In this document: positions 40,411 through 53,210 of the stretch, in pieces
Numbering within the stretch: the stretch's first letter is position 1
Layout: the number at the start of each line of letters is the position of its first letter
Source: Epiperipatus broadwayi
Taxonomy: Eukaryota; Onychophora; Udeonychophora; Euonychophora; Peripatidae
Direction of reading: 5' to 3'
Length of the DNA: 64,000 nt
NCBI GenBank assembly: GCA_028023455.1
Contig: JAQFVV010012507.1
Span: forward strand, 248,001-312,000
Notes under the pieces: model-generated
The model's input: only the letters and a program-made list of their open reading frames with translations
Told to the model about the DNA's origin: nothing
Databases searched by the model: none
Position numbers and translations under genes: made by a program

Positions 40411-41172
40411 ACCAATATTGAAATTGGCACATATAATTTTATCTAAAAAAATTATTATTAAAATAAAAATCTTTCATAAAAGAGTTTGAAATAAAAGTTG
40501 GAAAATAATTGATTAATAGTGGTCAGGAGAGTTTTCTTTAGAAAGTTAAACTAAAAGTTTTATAAAAGGAAGTAAAGTTTTCCTTAATTAGTTTTTCGTA
40601 AAAATAAATAATTTAAAGTTTAAAAAAATATAAATCTCTTTTCATTCGAGCTTATTATAATAAATTATATATGTGCGTGCGAATGTAAATATATGCATGC
40701 ATGTTAGAATAATATTAAAAAATATATAAATGAAAGATAAAAAGAAATTATATTTGGAAAACACAGCAATGGCTATTAAATTAAATAAAGATTTAAAAAA
40801 CCACACCAGTTGTGGGCTACTAATTAAAGATATAAAAACAACATGTTTATGAAGATTACTCCTAATTAAACAACCTTCAAAAACATGTCCAAAGATTAGT
40901 TACTAAATGAATTTTGACAACACACATTGCTGGAGGATATTAAAGCAAAAACACTTTGCATATATAAATAGCCAGATTTTTATCAGATGCTCAGTTTCAG
41001 CCTAGTTTCCAGTAACAGTCTTGTTTCAGTTCAGATAACAGTGCAGTTTATATTATGTATCCAGAAACAGAAATGTGGGGGTGAGCAGCTTTTGGGAATA
41101 TACGCTCTTATTTCAGCCCTTTAGTCCAACAAGATCATCAAAACCTGCCTGTGAAATAATATCTGCATAACA
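40408..41172 (+). repeat. 5' LTR of the 40-45 kb element
   Basis: Begins TGTACC and ends TAACA. It is nearly identical to 44628-45391. It contains a TATA box and initiator (see 40961), so U3 is about 585 bp and R-U5 about 180 bp. Confidence 0.9.
40961..40998 (+). promoter_or_regulatory. Predicted LTR core promoter: TATA box and initiator
   Basis: TATATAAATA at 40961-40970 is followed 30 bp later by TCAGTTTC at 40991, which fits the arthropod/metazoan initiator TCAKTY at the right distance. The 3' LTR keeps both (45180 and about 45210). RNA would start near 40993. Confidence 0.6.
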
Positions 41173-42410
41173 GCTCAGAAATCTTCTGCCAATGTTCAAC
41201 TGTGTCCAGGAATAAAACCAATGGATTAGCATCAAATCTCTTCAAGAAATCTCAAATCTAACCGGTTAGATATATTCCAAAAATCCTAGGTAAAACATTT
41301 TATTGTTCCCTTTTATGTATAGTAGCCACCACTGTAATTCGTAAATCCTACAGAGACAAATAACTTGGAGTCTATATTATACATAAAATGAACTATTGAT
41401 ATGTGTGTTTAAGTTTCAAATGCTATGTAATACTTTATTATTATATATGTGAGTGTATGAGTTAATATGTGCATGATCATTATATCAGTGTTATTAGTTA
41501 AATTAGATAAATACCAGTGTTCTATTATTAAAGTCTACAAGAATATTTAAACTAGTTTAGAAATGTTAATTTAAAATATGCGTGTTTATTAGAATTATAA
41601 AATATTTAAAATTAGTCAATGTTAGTTAATAAATTGTCTTTAAAATTAAACTTTATTTGTTGGTCAATTCTTTTTATAAATTCCTTTTACAATTCTTTTA
41701 TCAATTCTTTTAACCACTAATTATGTATAATCTGTTAGTGATTACAAACATCTGAGCTTGTCATGGATATTTAGGTGTTGAGTTAGTGGCCTTTGCTCAA
41801 AGCGCATTATTTATTCATTCTTGGATAATTAACTGGCACCCATGTTTATACACAAACAAAAAAAGTGCTTTGAACATGGTGTTGAACTCAACAGTCATGA
41901 AGCAGTTATGTCCTGGAAATGTAACACTAGTTATATATGTATATATATATATATTATATTACAGCTATCGTTTGGACATACATATTCTCCGAATATGTTC
42001 TTCTCTGCCTAAGAGGCCGGTATTTCGAGGACACATATTTGAACACAGTACAAATGGCTATACCCACTTGGGGTTGGACCTAAGAAACAATAGTAACTAA
42101 ATACTTTGTTTCTTGTTCGAAAATTTTTTATAAAAAAGCTAAATTACGTAAGTAAAAGTGTTTTACTTTTAAAAAAAGAATTTACTGAAAACTTTTTTTC
42201 TTTAAATGAAAAGAGATTTATGCTATTTACATTATTTAAAATAAATCATTATGTTAAATTGGAAACAGTTGAATGTTTGGGTGAAGTTAAGGCATTAGAA
42301 CAGGTAGAAAAAAGGACAGAAAGGGTGGAGTCAGTGGTGTTTCCATTTTAGTAATAAATAAATAAATAGGTCGTATATTAAATTTAGTGAAATAAAATAT
42401 TGTTTTAAAA
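41173..42410 (+). other. Leader of the 40-45 kb LTR element
   Basis: No gene. The frames at 41786-42100 and 42106-42351 have no recognisable domains. tggcacccatgttta near 41837 resembles a tRNA-Lys primer site but is 660 bp inside the LTR end. Confidence 0.45.
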
Positions 42411-43100
42411 ATGGAAAAAGAGAAAGATGTATCTGAGATGTGAATGATGATGAAAATGATGATGAATATGATGCAAAAATTTGAACAAAGCCAGTTAGAC
42501 CTCAATGAAGAATTGTGCTAAAAATTTGAACAAGGTCGGCAAGAACTTAAAACAGAAATTAAAGAACTCATAACAGAAGTAAAAAAAATAAGATGTGAAA
42601 TCACAAGAAAGATAGAGAAAAATCAAGAGATCATAGAAGTAGATTTAATTAAAGAAAGTCAAGAAGATGAAAAGGAAGTGGAGGTGATAACAGAGATAGA
42701 AATTGAATTAGAATCAGATAGCATTGTGACCAATAAGGTAGAAACAAATAGAGATCAAGAAATAGAAAAGAGAAATAAGTTCAAGGTAGAAGATAGCATT
42801 GAAAAGTTTTTACAAAAAGTTAAAAAGTTTAAAGTAAAAGTTTGTGTTTGTCTTAAACATAAATTTAAAATAAAAAGAAAGCGTAGGAAAAAATATTCAC
42901 GGTTAAGAAAAATACGGAGGTCTGTGAAGCTTAAAGGTTTTCTTATTTACAAGGTTGAAAAAAGAACAGAAAAGGAAAAAGATAAAGCAATAAATTTTAA
43001 TCAAAAGAGAGATGTGAGAATATGGAGTATCATTTATATTAGTGAGTTAGTAGAAAAAAAGAAGAAACCACCAGACATAGGGACTGGAAATGGACAATGA
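42411..43100 (+). pseudogene. Coiled-coil, lysine-rich gag-like ORF of the 40-45 kb element
   Basis: One frame runs from ATG 42411 to the stop at 43100 (230 codons) but contains TGA at 42441 and TAA at 42519. After these, an acidic/basic coiled-coil region reads KFEQGRQELKTEIKELITEV and KIRCEITRKIEKNQEIIEVD. A very basic C-terminus follows: FKIKRKRRKKYSRLRKIRRS and a final KKKPPDIGTGNGQ. This resembles the charged N-termini of the other gag-like ORFs in the window (MDEQ.. at 10195, MDN.. at 47708 and 60581) but has no capsid domain or zinc knuckle that I can see. Its role in packaging is inference. Confidence 0.5.
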
Positions 43101-43249
43101 GTAGGAATATAATTATTCTAAGGTCAATAATTTGATAAATTTAAATTTGAAACTTCTATTTAAAAATAAAATAATAAATTAAAAAAAAATAAATGAATAA
43201 TGATAAATTAAAAGTAAAGTTAAAATCAGGATTTGTTTAAGTAATAATA

Positions 43250-44400
43250 ATAATGGAGGCTTTGTTAAATAAAAGATTTTTTTCTCCACGCACATAAAGT
43301 AATTAAGAAAAATGTTCGTAAATATAGGTCAAATAAAATCAATAAAATCAAGTTAAATAAATAAGCGTAATATATCTGTAGTAAATATTAATAAAGAATG
43401 ACTTCTAATAAACTAATAGATTTTTTTTGGGAATACACGCACATTAATAAAAGGAAGTAAATAAATGATTTAAAGTCAAGTCAAAAAAAATATCAGTGTA
43501 ATAATGAATCGTAATAAAGTAAACCAGTTTTTTTTTTGAGTACACGCACATTAAAATAAAATAGTTTTGAATATACACAGGTTAATATAAGGAAGTAAAT
43601 AAATGATTTAAAGTAATCAAGTCCAATAAAATCTTTGTATAATAATAAAGAGCAGTAAAATAAAATAGTTTTTTGAATATTTGCATGTTAAAACATAAGT
43701 TAAAGTAATGGGTTAAAATAATATTGTAATATAAATAAATATGTAAACTAATGTCCATGATGGTTTAGAATAGTATTGTAAGATTAAATAAATATTTAAA
43801 TGATGTTCGTAATGGTTTAAACATAATATTGTATGATTTGTGTAATGTAAGTAAATATGTTAAAATAATATTCGAGTAAAGGTTAATATAAATAAATGTT
43901 TAAGATAATGTTCATGTTGATTTAAAAATAATATTGGAATGTTTATAAATAAGAATATAAAGTCAATCTAAGTGTATTAGGAATGTATAAGAGTTTAAAA
44001 CTAAGAGATGAGGGTAGTATAGAAATGTTTTAGTTAAGAATAACTTTAAAGCTGTCAACTGGATAAATTTTAGCACCTCTAATGGATTAGCCGGGATCAT
44101 TCCTTTTTTAAAATGTGCACTGGGGACAACCAGAGTAAGCTGCAAGTCACTTTTCAGAGGAGAATCCCCATATCTCATACCTCGTTTTTCAAACTGTAAG
44201 TCAGAAATGGACAGTTGAAAATTTCTGCCATTTGCAGTGACCTTTTCATAGTCAAAGTTCAATCGAGAGAATCAGCAATCATTTTCCAAAGCAAAATTCA
44301 GAAATGGACAGTTGAAACTCCTGCCATTCACAGTGACCATTTCTTAGTCAAAGTCCAATCAAGAGAATCAGCAGCCAAAGCTTCATTTATAAAAGATCCC
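43250..44400 (+). repeat. Tandem-duplicated non-coding interior of the 40-45 kb element
   Basis: Three or four degenerate units of about 100 bp (acgcacatta, ggaagtaaataaatgattta) fill 43250-43720. Shorter units with aataatattgta follow to 43950. At 44199-44277 and 44297-44373 a roughly 98-bp unit is repeated (agaaatggacagttgaaa, cagtgacc, agtcaaagt, agagaatcagca). Confidence 0.65.
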
Positions 44401-44610
44401 TGAGCCACAAAATTAGTTTGTCCTCGTGGTCACTATCCAGGACTCAGAACATTGTAAACAATGTTGCCAGCATAGAAAGAAGAAAAGTATCATTGAAGAT
44501 TGCCCTTGGTATGTAAAGTAAAAGATATCAAAAAAGCAAACTTAGAAAAAAAATTAAAAATTAAAGTTGTCAGAGATAAAATGGTCAAAAAATGACACAT
44601 TTTACTCTCA

Positions 44611-44627
44611 AAGGAGGGACGGAGTAA
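44611..44627 (+). promoter_or_regulatory. Polypurine tract before the 3' LTR
   Basis: AAAGGAGGGACGGAGTAA lies immediately upstream of the LTR start TGTACC, as expected for the plus-strand primer. Confidence 0.75.
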
Positions 44628-45391
44628 TGTACCAATATTGAAATTGGCACATATAATTTTATCTAAAAAAAATATTATTAAAATAAAAATCTTTCGTAAA
44701 AGAGTTTGAAATAAAAGTTGAAAAATAATTGATTAAACGTGGGAAGGGGTTTTCTTTAGAAAGTTAAACTATAAGTTTTATAAAAGGAAGTAAAGTTTTC
44801 CTTAATTAGTATTCATAAAAATAAATAATTTAAAGTTTAAAAAAATATAAATCTCTTTTCATTCGAGCTTATTATAATAAATTATATATGTGCATGTGAG
44901 GGTAAATAAATGTATGCATGTTAGAATAATATTAAATATATATATAAATAAAAGATAAAAAAAATTATATTTGGAAAACACAGCAATGGCTATTAAGTTA
45001 AATAAAGATTTAAAAAAACCACACCAGTAGTGGGCTACTAATTAAAGATATAAAAACAACATGTTTATGAAGACTACTACTAATTAAACAATCTTCAAAA
45101 ACATGTTGTCAAAGGATGTTACTAAATGAATTTCAACAACACAGATTGCAGGAGGATATTAAAACAAAAACACTTTGCATATATAAATAGCCAGATTTTT
45201 ATCAGATGGTCAGTTTCATCCTAGTTTCCAGTTACAGTCTTGTTTCAGTTCAGATAACAGTGCAGTTTATATAATGTATCCAGAAACAGAAATGTGGTGT
45301 TGAGCAGCTTTTAAGAATATATGCTCTTACTTCAGCCTTTTAGTCCAATAAGATTATCAAAACCTGCCTGTGAAATAATGTCTGCATAACA
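44628..45391 (+). repeat. 3' LTR of the 40-45 kb element
   Basis: 764 bp, ending GCATAACA directly against (TA)n at 45392. It matches the 5' LTR throughout with scattered substitutions and small indels. The TATA box is at 45180. Confidence 0.9.
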
Positions 45392-45411
45392 ATATATATA
45401 TATATATATAT

Positions 45412-45937
45412 ATTATTTTTATAGAAGGTTCTTTTGTTCTCAAGCATTATTTCCCATCAGTTTTCCAAAAGTTTTATATTTTAAACTTTATCCTGAAAGA
45501 TCTCTTTAATGCAGGACAAAATAATTTTAGATCCATTCTCCTTTGTCTTCAGATTTTCACTCTAAAAAAAACCTTTTAGCAAGTTTTTATTAGGTTTGAA
45601 GTTTCATTAAAAAAAATAAATTTCAACAGTATTTACCTTAAAAGCATCCCATAGATAACAACAAAGCTGTTTTGTTTTACATATTTTTATCTTATTCAAA
45701 CAAAATTATATACAGTAAAATTATATACATTAAATTTTTTTTAAAATTCTTTTACATACTATATTTTTTGAATATATGCATGCACATACTGCATCAAAAC
45801 AAATTGAGTTCATGATGTCTTCTAAGACTGGTTTGATTAATTCATTCAATCAAATAGTAAATTAAAATATATCTACATGTGTGTGGCTATTTAAACTTTT
45901 CACCTTGGAACATGGTTTAATTCTGGCCCCTGTTACA
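45412..45937 (-). repeat. Partial LTR of another gag-only element (minus)
   Basis: On the minus strand a PPT-like GGAGGGTAT is followed at 45937 by TGTAACAGGGGCC, a typical LTR start. The LTR would run left but meets the (TA)n at 45392-45411 without a CA end, so it is cut short there. No second copy is visible, so this is inferred from the junction and from the gag-like sequence to the right. Confidence 0.45.
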
Positions 45938-47780
45938 ATACCCTCCATGTTCTGAAGCCTTCAAACACAGTCTATGTGTTTGGGTGGCTCAAAATTAATC
46001 AACAAATTAAACAAACTATATAATATTTTTTAATACCTTACTCATTGAACCCTTTAACTTTTATTTAACCACTTTCTGAATCATGCAGCTCTAAATCAAA
46101 GAAGAAAACCAGCACTCACAACCTAACAATATAGTATGGGTTTCACCCCCAACAACACACAATATGTTGTGCATACTATAGAGATAACTCCTCACCAACT
46201 TAAATGTGGTCACATGACCCCTCCCCATAAAAATAGTAATAATATAAACATAAATTCTTCTACCCACATTCTGCTGCTTCTGAGTCGTATGGGTGTGGAA
46301 AATTTAAAAACAATACTATATTATGAGATACAAGATTAAATATGTATTGTCCAAGAGCCTGCCCACTTCTGGGGTTTTATGGGTGGGATAATATCTAAAT
46401 GTCTTCTCAGTGTCTTAAAGACTTTAGGTCCATGACAGAATAGTGGCATCTAAAATGTGGAAGATTATGTGGGTTCTCATCTTGTGTCCACCATATCCAG
46501 AAACAAAATCTAACATACATGGTATGCAATACACCACACCCCCAATTTAGCAGCCAAAACCCCAGCATTCACTATCAAAATTTATAGACTGCTCCCTCCC
46601 AAAGCTCTATAGCCACAACATATCTAATTCTACATACTCAAACAAAGAAAAACACTTATATTTTTTATCTATTAGACATTATATACCTGTCCATACAATA
46701 AATAACAATAATACTAAACACACAACCTAGATAAAAACTAATTTTCATAATATATATTTATAAACATTTTTTCTTTTTATTTACATCAATTCAATTATTG
46801 GTCAACTTTTGACAGTGGTGGCAATGATGAACATGATCTTTTTTCTGTTCATAATTTGGCTTGCCTGGCAGTCACTGTTTGTCAAAACACTGCTCTCTAT
46901 TTTGATCTAGTACTGCTATCCATTCTACTGTGATTCACTGAGATCTAATCAGGTCCCTCATTCTCTTAACCACATCTGAAAACCTGAGCACCACTCACTT
47001 GTTTTTCCTGATCTATAGGAAGTTTATAATACTAAATGCTCACATCTAACATGTTTAGTAATTTAGAAGCTTCTTCAATGGACACTTTTTTTTTCCAACA
47101 TCTTTTGCTCTATTGTCATTGGCAGATTGTGCCTGAGAGTAACTCTCTTGGCCCCCTTAGCTATATTTTTCCTAGATATCATAGTATTTAATTAATTCCT
47201 GACAGCCCTTATACCAAAATGTATCTCTAATCTCCATTTGAAACTTGTCAAACATTATGCATTGTTGGAAAAACAAGTCTCACCATGATTGCACATTTCC
47301 TACTCGATTGCTGCACACAAGTGCTATTTTGCTTTCCTTAGCCATCAGGGTTATATTTGAAATATCTCCACAAACTTTTCAATTGCTCTATGGCATCTTT
47401 TTCCATTTGACTGGCAAACACCCAAACCTTTAAAAATTGATGTAAATCTGAGCAAGTGAGTAATTCATTATGAATTCTTGCTCCTTCTGTTTTTACACTA
47501 ATTCTCTGAGCTTTCTTTTCTTCACCCTTATCTTCATTTTCACCCATGCTTTCATCTTTCACCACCTCAGTATCTCTCTTCCCCCTGACTATCTCTCTTT
47601 CTATCCCTAATCTTTATTCCAAATCCTAAAACTTATTTTAGAATTCCTGAAACCTTGATTCCATTTTTTGATCTAATTCTTCTAATTTCCTTATGATATT
47701 GTCCATCATGATTGTTTCACCTTCTTTTTCTGTATTTTGTTGGTCAATTTTCTTCTGTGTCTGAGTTCTCATCTACTTTG
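45938..47780 (-). mobile_element. Internal region of a decayed gag-only LTR element (minus)
   Basis: It lies between the PPT-like motif (45938-45946) and the TA tracts at 47792. It contains a gag remnant and about 860 bp of GC-richer sequence (45940-46800) with no recognisable domain. Its 5' LTR is missing, replaced by TA-rich sequence. Confidence 0.5.
46800..47735 (-). pseudogene. gag of LTR retrotransposon (decayed), with capsid-like stretch
   Basis: Reading minus from about 47735: an acidic/polar start (MRTQTQKKIDQQNTEKEGET), then MDNIIRKLEELDQKMESRFQ, a coiled coil interrupted by in-frame stops. The frame 47565-47338 has SDLHQFLKVWVFASQMEKDA, IEQLKSLWRYFKYNPD, which fits the start of a Ty3/gypsy-like capsid domain. 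After frameshifts come KIALVCSNRVGNVQSW and MVRLVFPTMHN-type fragments. Near 46810 a His/Cys-rich piece (HVHHCHHCQK) sits where a zinc knuckle is expected. It shares layout with the gag at 9276-10195 and would have formed retroelement particles. Confidence 0.55.
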
Positions 47781-47791
47781 ACTATTTTACA

Positions 47792-47823
47792 TTATATATA
47801 TATATATATATATATATATAATG

Positions 47824-47884
<61 letters not shown>

Positions 47885-47955
47885 CTATCTTTTCTCAACA
47901 AATGTGTCAGGCTTACTTCCACAATCTCATTAATCTGCTTTATATTTATATATAT

Positions 47956-48008
<53 letters not shown>

Positions 48009-48047
48009 AATAAATAAAAATAAAAATATATATATATATATATATAT
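47792..48047. repeat. Cluster of (TA)n tracts, partly palindromic
   Basis: TA runs at 47792-47820, 47827-47882, 47945-48002 and 48028-48047. The first is bordered by ttacat and atgtaa, forming a palindrome. The 60-bp unique piece at 47883-47944 reads on the minus strand like the gag leader. Confidence 0.85.
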
Positions 48048-49060
48048 TGTAACCTTTTATTTAGGTCTCTGTATTTAATAATCCAAAATTTTAAATCATA
48101 ATAATATATCTAGCATGAAAATCTTAGTAAGTGGCTTTCAATAATGACGTTTTTGAATGCACTAGGAAATTGCTTGAGTGGAGATGAGATTTCAAACCCA
48201 GTGTAGGTTTGAAACTAGGGATAAAACAACAATTTAAAAATATTGTTATTAATTGGGAGATAAATATATTGCTATTTTATTATTGTTGAATAATAAATTG
48301 AAATAAATAAACAAAGAAATTAAATTTATTAAAACTTGTAAAATAAATGGTTATAGTCAATTACTTAAGCATATTTTTTTCATGTAGTGAATCTAAAGCT
48401 GTCTTAAATAATTATGGGTAGTTATTAAAAATGAGGCCAGAGGAGGTAATATTAATTATTGACACTAAAATTATTGGTGAATTTCTTACCAGAGTGCATT
48501 GAAATAAAAGATATATATTATCTAAACAAAGTTGTAGGGGGGGGTTGATTAAGAAAAACAAGAACTAAGCACCCACAGACCTCAACTCTGATCTAAAATA
48601 AAGATGAAAAAAACTAAAAATCAGAAAATTCTGGAATCTAATTGAATGGAATTATAATATCTTCCTATCTAGAAATAATGGAATAAATCTAAAAACATTG
48701 CTATCATTTTAAGCACCATCTCCATGACCACATAGTCTGAGGAGTCCTACTGGAGAAGGAAATAAAAGCCATGGAGATAAGTCTTTGTCTAAATAAATAT
48801 TGCTTGAAACCCAGAAAAATTCAAAAAAAGTAAGCTTTTATGTTGTTTATATTTTTAAAATCTCTTCTTTAAAAATGATGCACAAATTATTTATAAGTAA
48901 ACTAAAAAGTTGATAATGTTTGTATTTTCGCACCATTAGTAAATATAAAGCAGAACAGATGTTCATTTGAAAACCGTAATTTCAAGAAAATAAATTCAAA
49001 AAAATTTTAAAGAGGGATTTCAGAAGATATAAATAAAATTAAAAGTCTTATATATATATA

Positions 49061-49154
<94 letters not shown>

Positions 49155-52100
49155 GTTAATAAAGTTTAAAAAAATAATTCTGTGATTTTATTCTCTATTC
49201 TTATCTGCTGATTTTTCATAGCGCCAATTTTGTGTAATGATAGAAATAAACAACTACAAATTCATTAAAAGTGCTCAAGATATCATATTAATAATTGGAT
49301 AAATTCCTTTTAATATTGTTAATTATATAACACTTTGCTAATGAAAATGGAATAAAATAATTATTTCCTTATAAAAGTTTTCCATGCAATGTGTATAAGT
49401 AAGATTTTAAAGATGGTTTAAAAATGCCCTGACTGTTTACAGATTGTTACATATATATTACCACAGAGGAAAAAATAAGATTAACAAAGAATTTTATAAA
49501 AGGTAAATATTTAAGTGTAATAAAATTCTATTCATTTTTCAAGGAAAATTATCTGGATTCAAATGTAAATAAATGATTTTAGTTATACTTCACTTGAAAT
49601 GTTTACAGAATAAGTCAATAAAGGTCGTTAAATAGTTTGTTTTAAAGATTATAATAATCTATACAGTTATTAGGTAAAATTATCTCCAGAAAAATTGATA
49701 AACTGATTTTAATTGTGATACACTTGAAGACATCTGAATATTGCCTTATTATATTAGCATCGAACAGGATAATTAAATATATATGTATTGTCTGGAAAGT
49801 TTGCTCATCATAATATTTATTTTTATTATTCTAACTCACCAGGATGAAATAACTTGAATGAATAAGATAAAAATTTAATGAATAAAAATGTACTTTTATA
49901 TATATTTTTTAATTGCTGTGTTATGTATATTACTCATGTCATGTGTTATTTGGGAATTTTATTTTTTAAGCATATATGCTTTATTGTGGTACATGGTCTA
50001 AAAATATATTTAGTTAAAGGGATATAAAATGTAAAAAAGACACATACATTTATTATGACCCAAATTTTTGTTATTTTACCAAGTAAGGAAAAACATAATT
50101 TTAATGTCATTGATCTGAAGAGACAAAAATATTTATCTTTTATAGTTTAAAACCGATTTTGGTGTATTTTATTAGAGGGCAAATATGCAGACATTTTGTC
50201 AAAGATATATATATTGGAATGACTGAGTTATTTTTTTATATAAAAGAAAATTTGATATAAGCCTTTTTCATTTTGTAATTTTGGCATAGAAATGAACTTG
50301 TCCACACTTTGAATACAAACACAAGTTTGATCTTTATTGCTTAAATATGTTGTGCTCTCTCTAGCAAAAGTATAGTTGTCATTTTAAAATAATTAATGAT
50401 CATTTGACATATGTATTTTTGATTTGTCTATTTCTACATTAATGGTTTTGCATTGGAAAATGGAATATGTATATCTCCACTGATAATGTTGGTATTGTTT
50501 TACCTTGCTATAATATTGAGAATGATTAGTGACAGTTTTTTAGGTGATAGGATGTTCCAATAGAATGGCACCCAATAGATTAATATTAATATTGAGCGTG
50601 GGCTGATGAAGAATCACCTATTGTTGATTCCATGAGAGGAAAGTTTAGTAGAGGCTAAGTAGTAATTAATGCTTGTTAGCATAAATAACCCTAAAAGAAA
50701 GGATATCCATGGTCTGAATTCTATGTTTTTCATGATGAGGCAAAGCCCACACATGTGTATACCCATAGAGAGGTAGTAGAATTAGCCATATTATTATACA
50801 ACTGGCATGTTGTTTTATAGAACCTGCCTTTTTAGTGTTAAATCCCTTATGATGATACAGAGTAAGTTTTTCCACCGGGTATGGTGAAGTATAGTAGTTC
50901 AAAAATCATATAGCAAGTATAAAATAATGTTAGATTTAAGAACCCTGATTTATCTGTAGTGTTAGCTTAATTGTTATAGTGTTTTATTATGTTGTAGGAT
51001 CATTATCAGTTATAGACAGATCAAACCAAGATCTATTAATGATTGTAGAAATTTTTAGGTGTAAAAGCAAGAGATGCACATTGGCAGTGTGGATTCATCT
51101 TCATCAAACAATGATTTGACAGTGGATTGGTAAGATCATTTAAGTATTCAATAATTGAGTTGTGGACATAGGTAATGTTTTAGTAAAATCTGTGTGTATT
51201 TGACTTTTGAGGTCTGTTTTTTAATACACAAAACTTATTAATTTCAAATCTTAATCAGTTAGTAGTTGCACAGAATATGATAAGTGCCCTTATCATATTC
51301 TGATAAAAGAAATGGTTTCAGTATAATGCAACCCTTAATAATTTTTAATTCTAAATTTAAACTTGGTGCATATTCTAAAGTTCTAAATATACTGCTAGTT
51401 TTGTAATTTAAGTGCTAGTGCATCTTAAATAAGTTTCATTATTTCATTCCTTAAGATAGACTAAAGAGTAATAAATGATATTCTTAATATCATTGCATAA
51501 GTTAGTCACATTGACTAAGTGTATGGTCAATGGTACATCAGGTATTTTTTTCCATTCCCAAATCTATTTTGATGTATTTGTTTTATTTCATGCCATATCT
51601 GTGAATTAAAAATTTGTAAATATTGTAAATAAAGTGTTGTATTTAAAAATGTATTTAGTGCCTGTAGTCTTATTGCTAATTACCACATATATACACTATT
51701 ATTGTTATTGTTATTGACCTATCAGAAAATTATAAATTGAAATCATCATCAACCAATATAGTACTATTAACTATATTATGCTATATCACAATAGTTTTGT
51801 TAAGCCTTATAATTTATTAGTACATCTAATGCATCATCACACAATAATCAAAATGTTAATAACTTAGAGTACAGATTAATGTAAGTAATAGATTAAAATA
51901 TAAACATAATATTCATTTAGCTAAATCTGCAGAGCTATCATTCACTGATGTTGATCACATGGTTTATAATTAATTGAGAAAAGGAATTTGTTAAGTTATT
52001 GTATTTATTTATTAAAAAGGTATTCCTATTTTTTAAATATTAAAGTTATAGGAGTTATTGAGTTCATAAGGTTTATGTGTAACTGCTAAATATAGTTCTT

Positions 52101-53114
52101 AATTTGAGTTTATATTGAGAGCTGTTATGTGCATTATGTTTGGGTAGTGTTAAAATCCCTCTTACTGACCCAAATATATTGTGTATAATGATTTTAAGTG
52201 TTTGAACCCTGAGAAGAATTAGTTGTTAAGTTTCAAGGTAGAATTTAAATTTGTAATAAATTTTATATCTGGTTAATTATTATAGTTGGACGTGAAATAG
52301 ATTACTTTCACTGTTTATGAAAGTCAACTAAGCTTTATAATGTAAATTACTTTTTTATCATAAAATGGATAGTTTGTTTTAACTTCATGATAATATTCTG
52401 GTTGTGTCAAGCTTGGAATCCCTATTTTTAGTTAGCTTATTTTTTTACCATTTAATCTCATATTAGTTTATAGTTTAAGATTTCAGTCTCCATCATTAAC
52501 ATTGTTCTTCAATTTCATCTTGATCATTCTTTTAGTTATTCATTCTCATTTGACATTAATTCATTATCATAATTGATTAATCATACATTAACTTTTATTC
52601 TTTTATCATCTTAACTATTCATTAACTCTTATTCTATCATCATCTTAATCACTCATTATTCACATACATCTTCACAATTTTCTCTTCACTCTTAGACTCA
52701 TTTCATTCCACCATTTAATTATTACTTCTTTCCATCATTCATTTAGTCATCTACATCATAATTTACTTATCATTTCATTTATAAGTTTAATTTCATAATC
52801 ATTCCAGAGATATATTTATTAGTTATTCATTGGTTTGCTGAACATCAAATTCAACTCATCACATTTTGTTTTTGTGGATTTCAAAGTTGGATTGACCAGA
52901 AGTTATTTTCTTTATTAATCACCTTGTGATCTTCTTTAGATCTATAGTTTCATGCTAGTTTTATTCAATACAGGATTCATCTCATTAGTTTTACATTTTT
53001 GTTTCTTTATGCCCATATTCTTGATAATGAGAGTTGATAGGTTTCATAGAAGAATTTAGTCACTAAAATGTATGGCATGATTCGTTGATGACCAGTTAGA
53101 TTAGGGAGAAGGTT

Positions 53115-53117
<3 letters not shown>
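48048..53117. mobile_element. 5.07-kb block with LTR-like ends, inserted in (TA)n; identity unresolved
   Basis: The block starts TGTAACCTT and ends AAGGTTACA, a 9-bp perfect terminal inverted repeat with TG...CA ends. (TA)n lies directly on both sides (48028-48047 and 53118-53154), as for the LTR elements at 40408, 53208 and 56308. No internal copy of either end, no gag and no pol were recognised, so it could be an unusually long solo LTR, a decayed LTR element, or an unrelated element with inverted ends. It contains a TA tract at 49048-49152. A 78-codon minus frame at 50666-50902 has no convincing family match. Confidence 0.45.
49048..49152. repeat. (TA)n microsatellite
   Basis: A TA tract of about 105 bp with one interruption (ttta) near 49062. 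Confidence 0.9.
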
Positions 53118-53158
<41 letters not shown>

Positions 53159-53165
53159 TATTGAC

Positions 53166-53207
<42 letters not shown>
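53118..53207. repeat. (TA)n tracts between two LTR-type elements
   Basis: TA runs at 53118-53154 and 53171-53207 flank a 16-bp piece (ttttattgacatatac). They separate the 48-53 kb block from the solo LTR. Confidence 0.9.

Positions 53208-53210
<3 letters not shown>

Larger units (their letters stand above)
40408..45391 (+). mobile_element. Complete LTR retrotransposon, gag-like ORF only, inserted in (TA)n
   Basis: Two direct LTRs (40408-41172 and 44628-45391, 765 and 764 bp) begin TGTACCAATATTG and end GCATAACA. Both outer flanks are (TA)n with a compatible 4-bp target duplication atat. A purine-rich PPT precedes the 3' LTR. The 3.45-kb interior holds one broken, charged ORF and several tandem duplications but no RT, RNase H or integrase. 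The LTRs differ at scattered positions (about 5% by eye), so the insertion is not brand new. No canonical TGG primer site follows the 5' LTR; tggcacccatgttta at 41837 is a distant candidate. Confidence 0.85.

Noticed and set aside
50666-50902. Minus-strand frame with LLPLYGYTHVWALPHHEKHRI, faintly like the post-RT region of LINEs (LLYG-x-E-T-W)
   Set aside because: Only one weak motif, with no RT core nearby in any frame; not strong enough to annotate.
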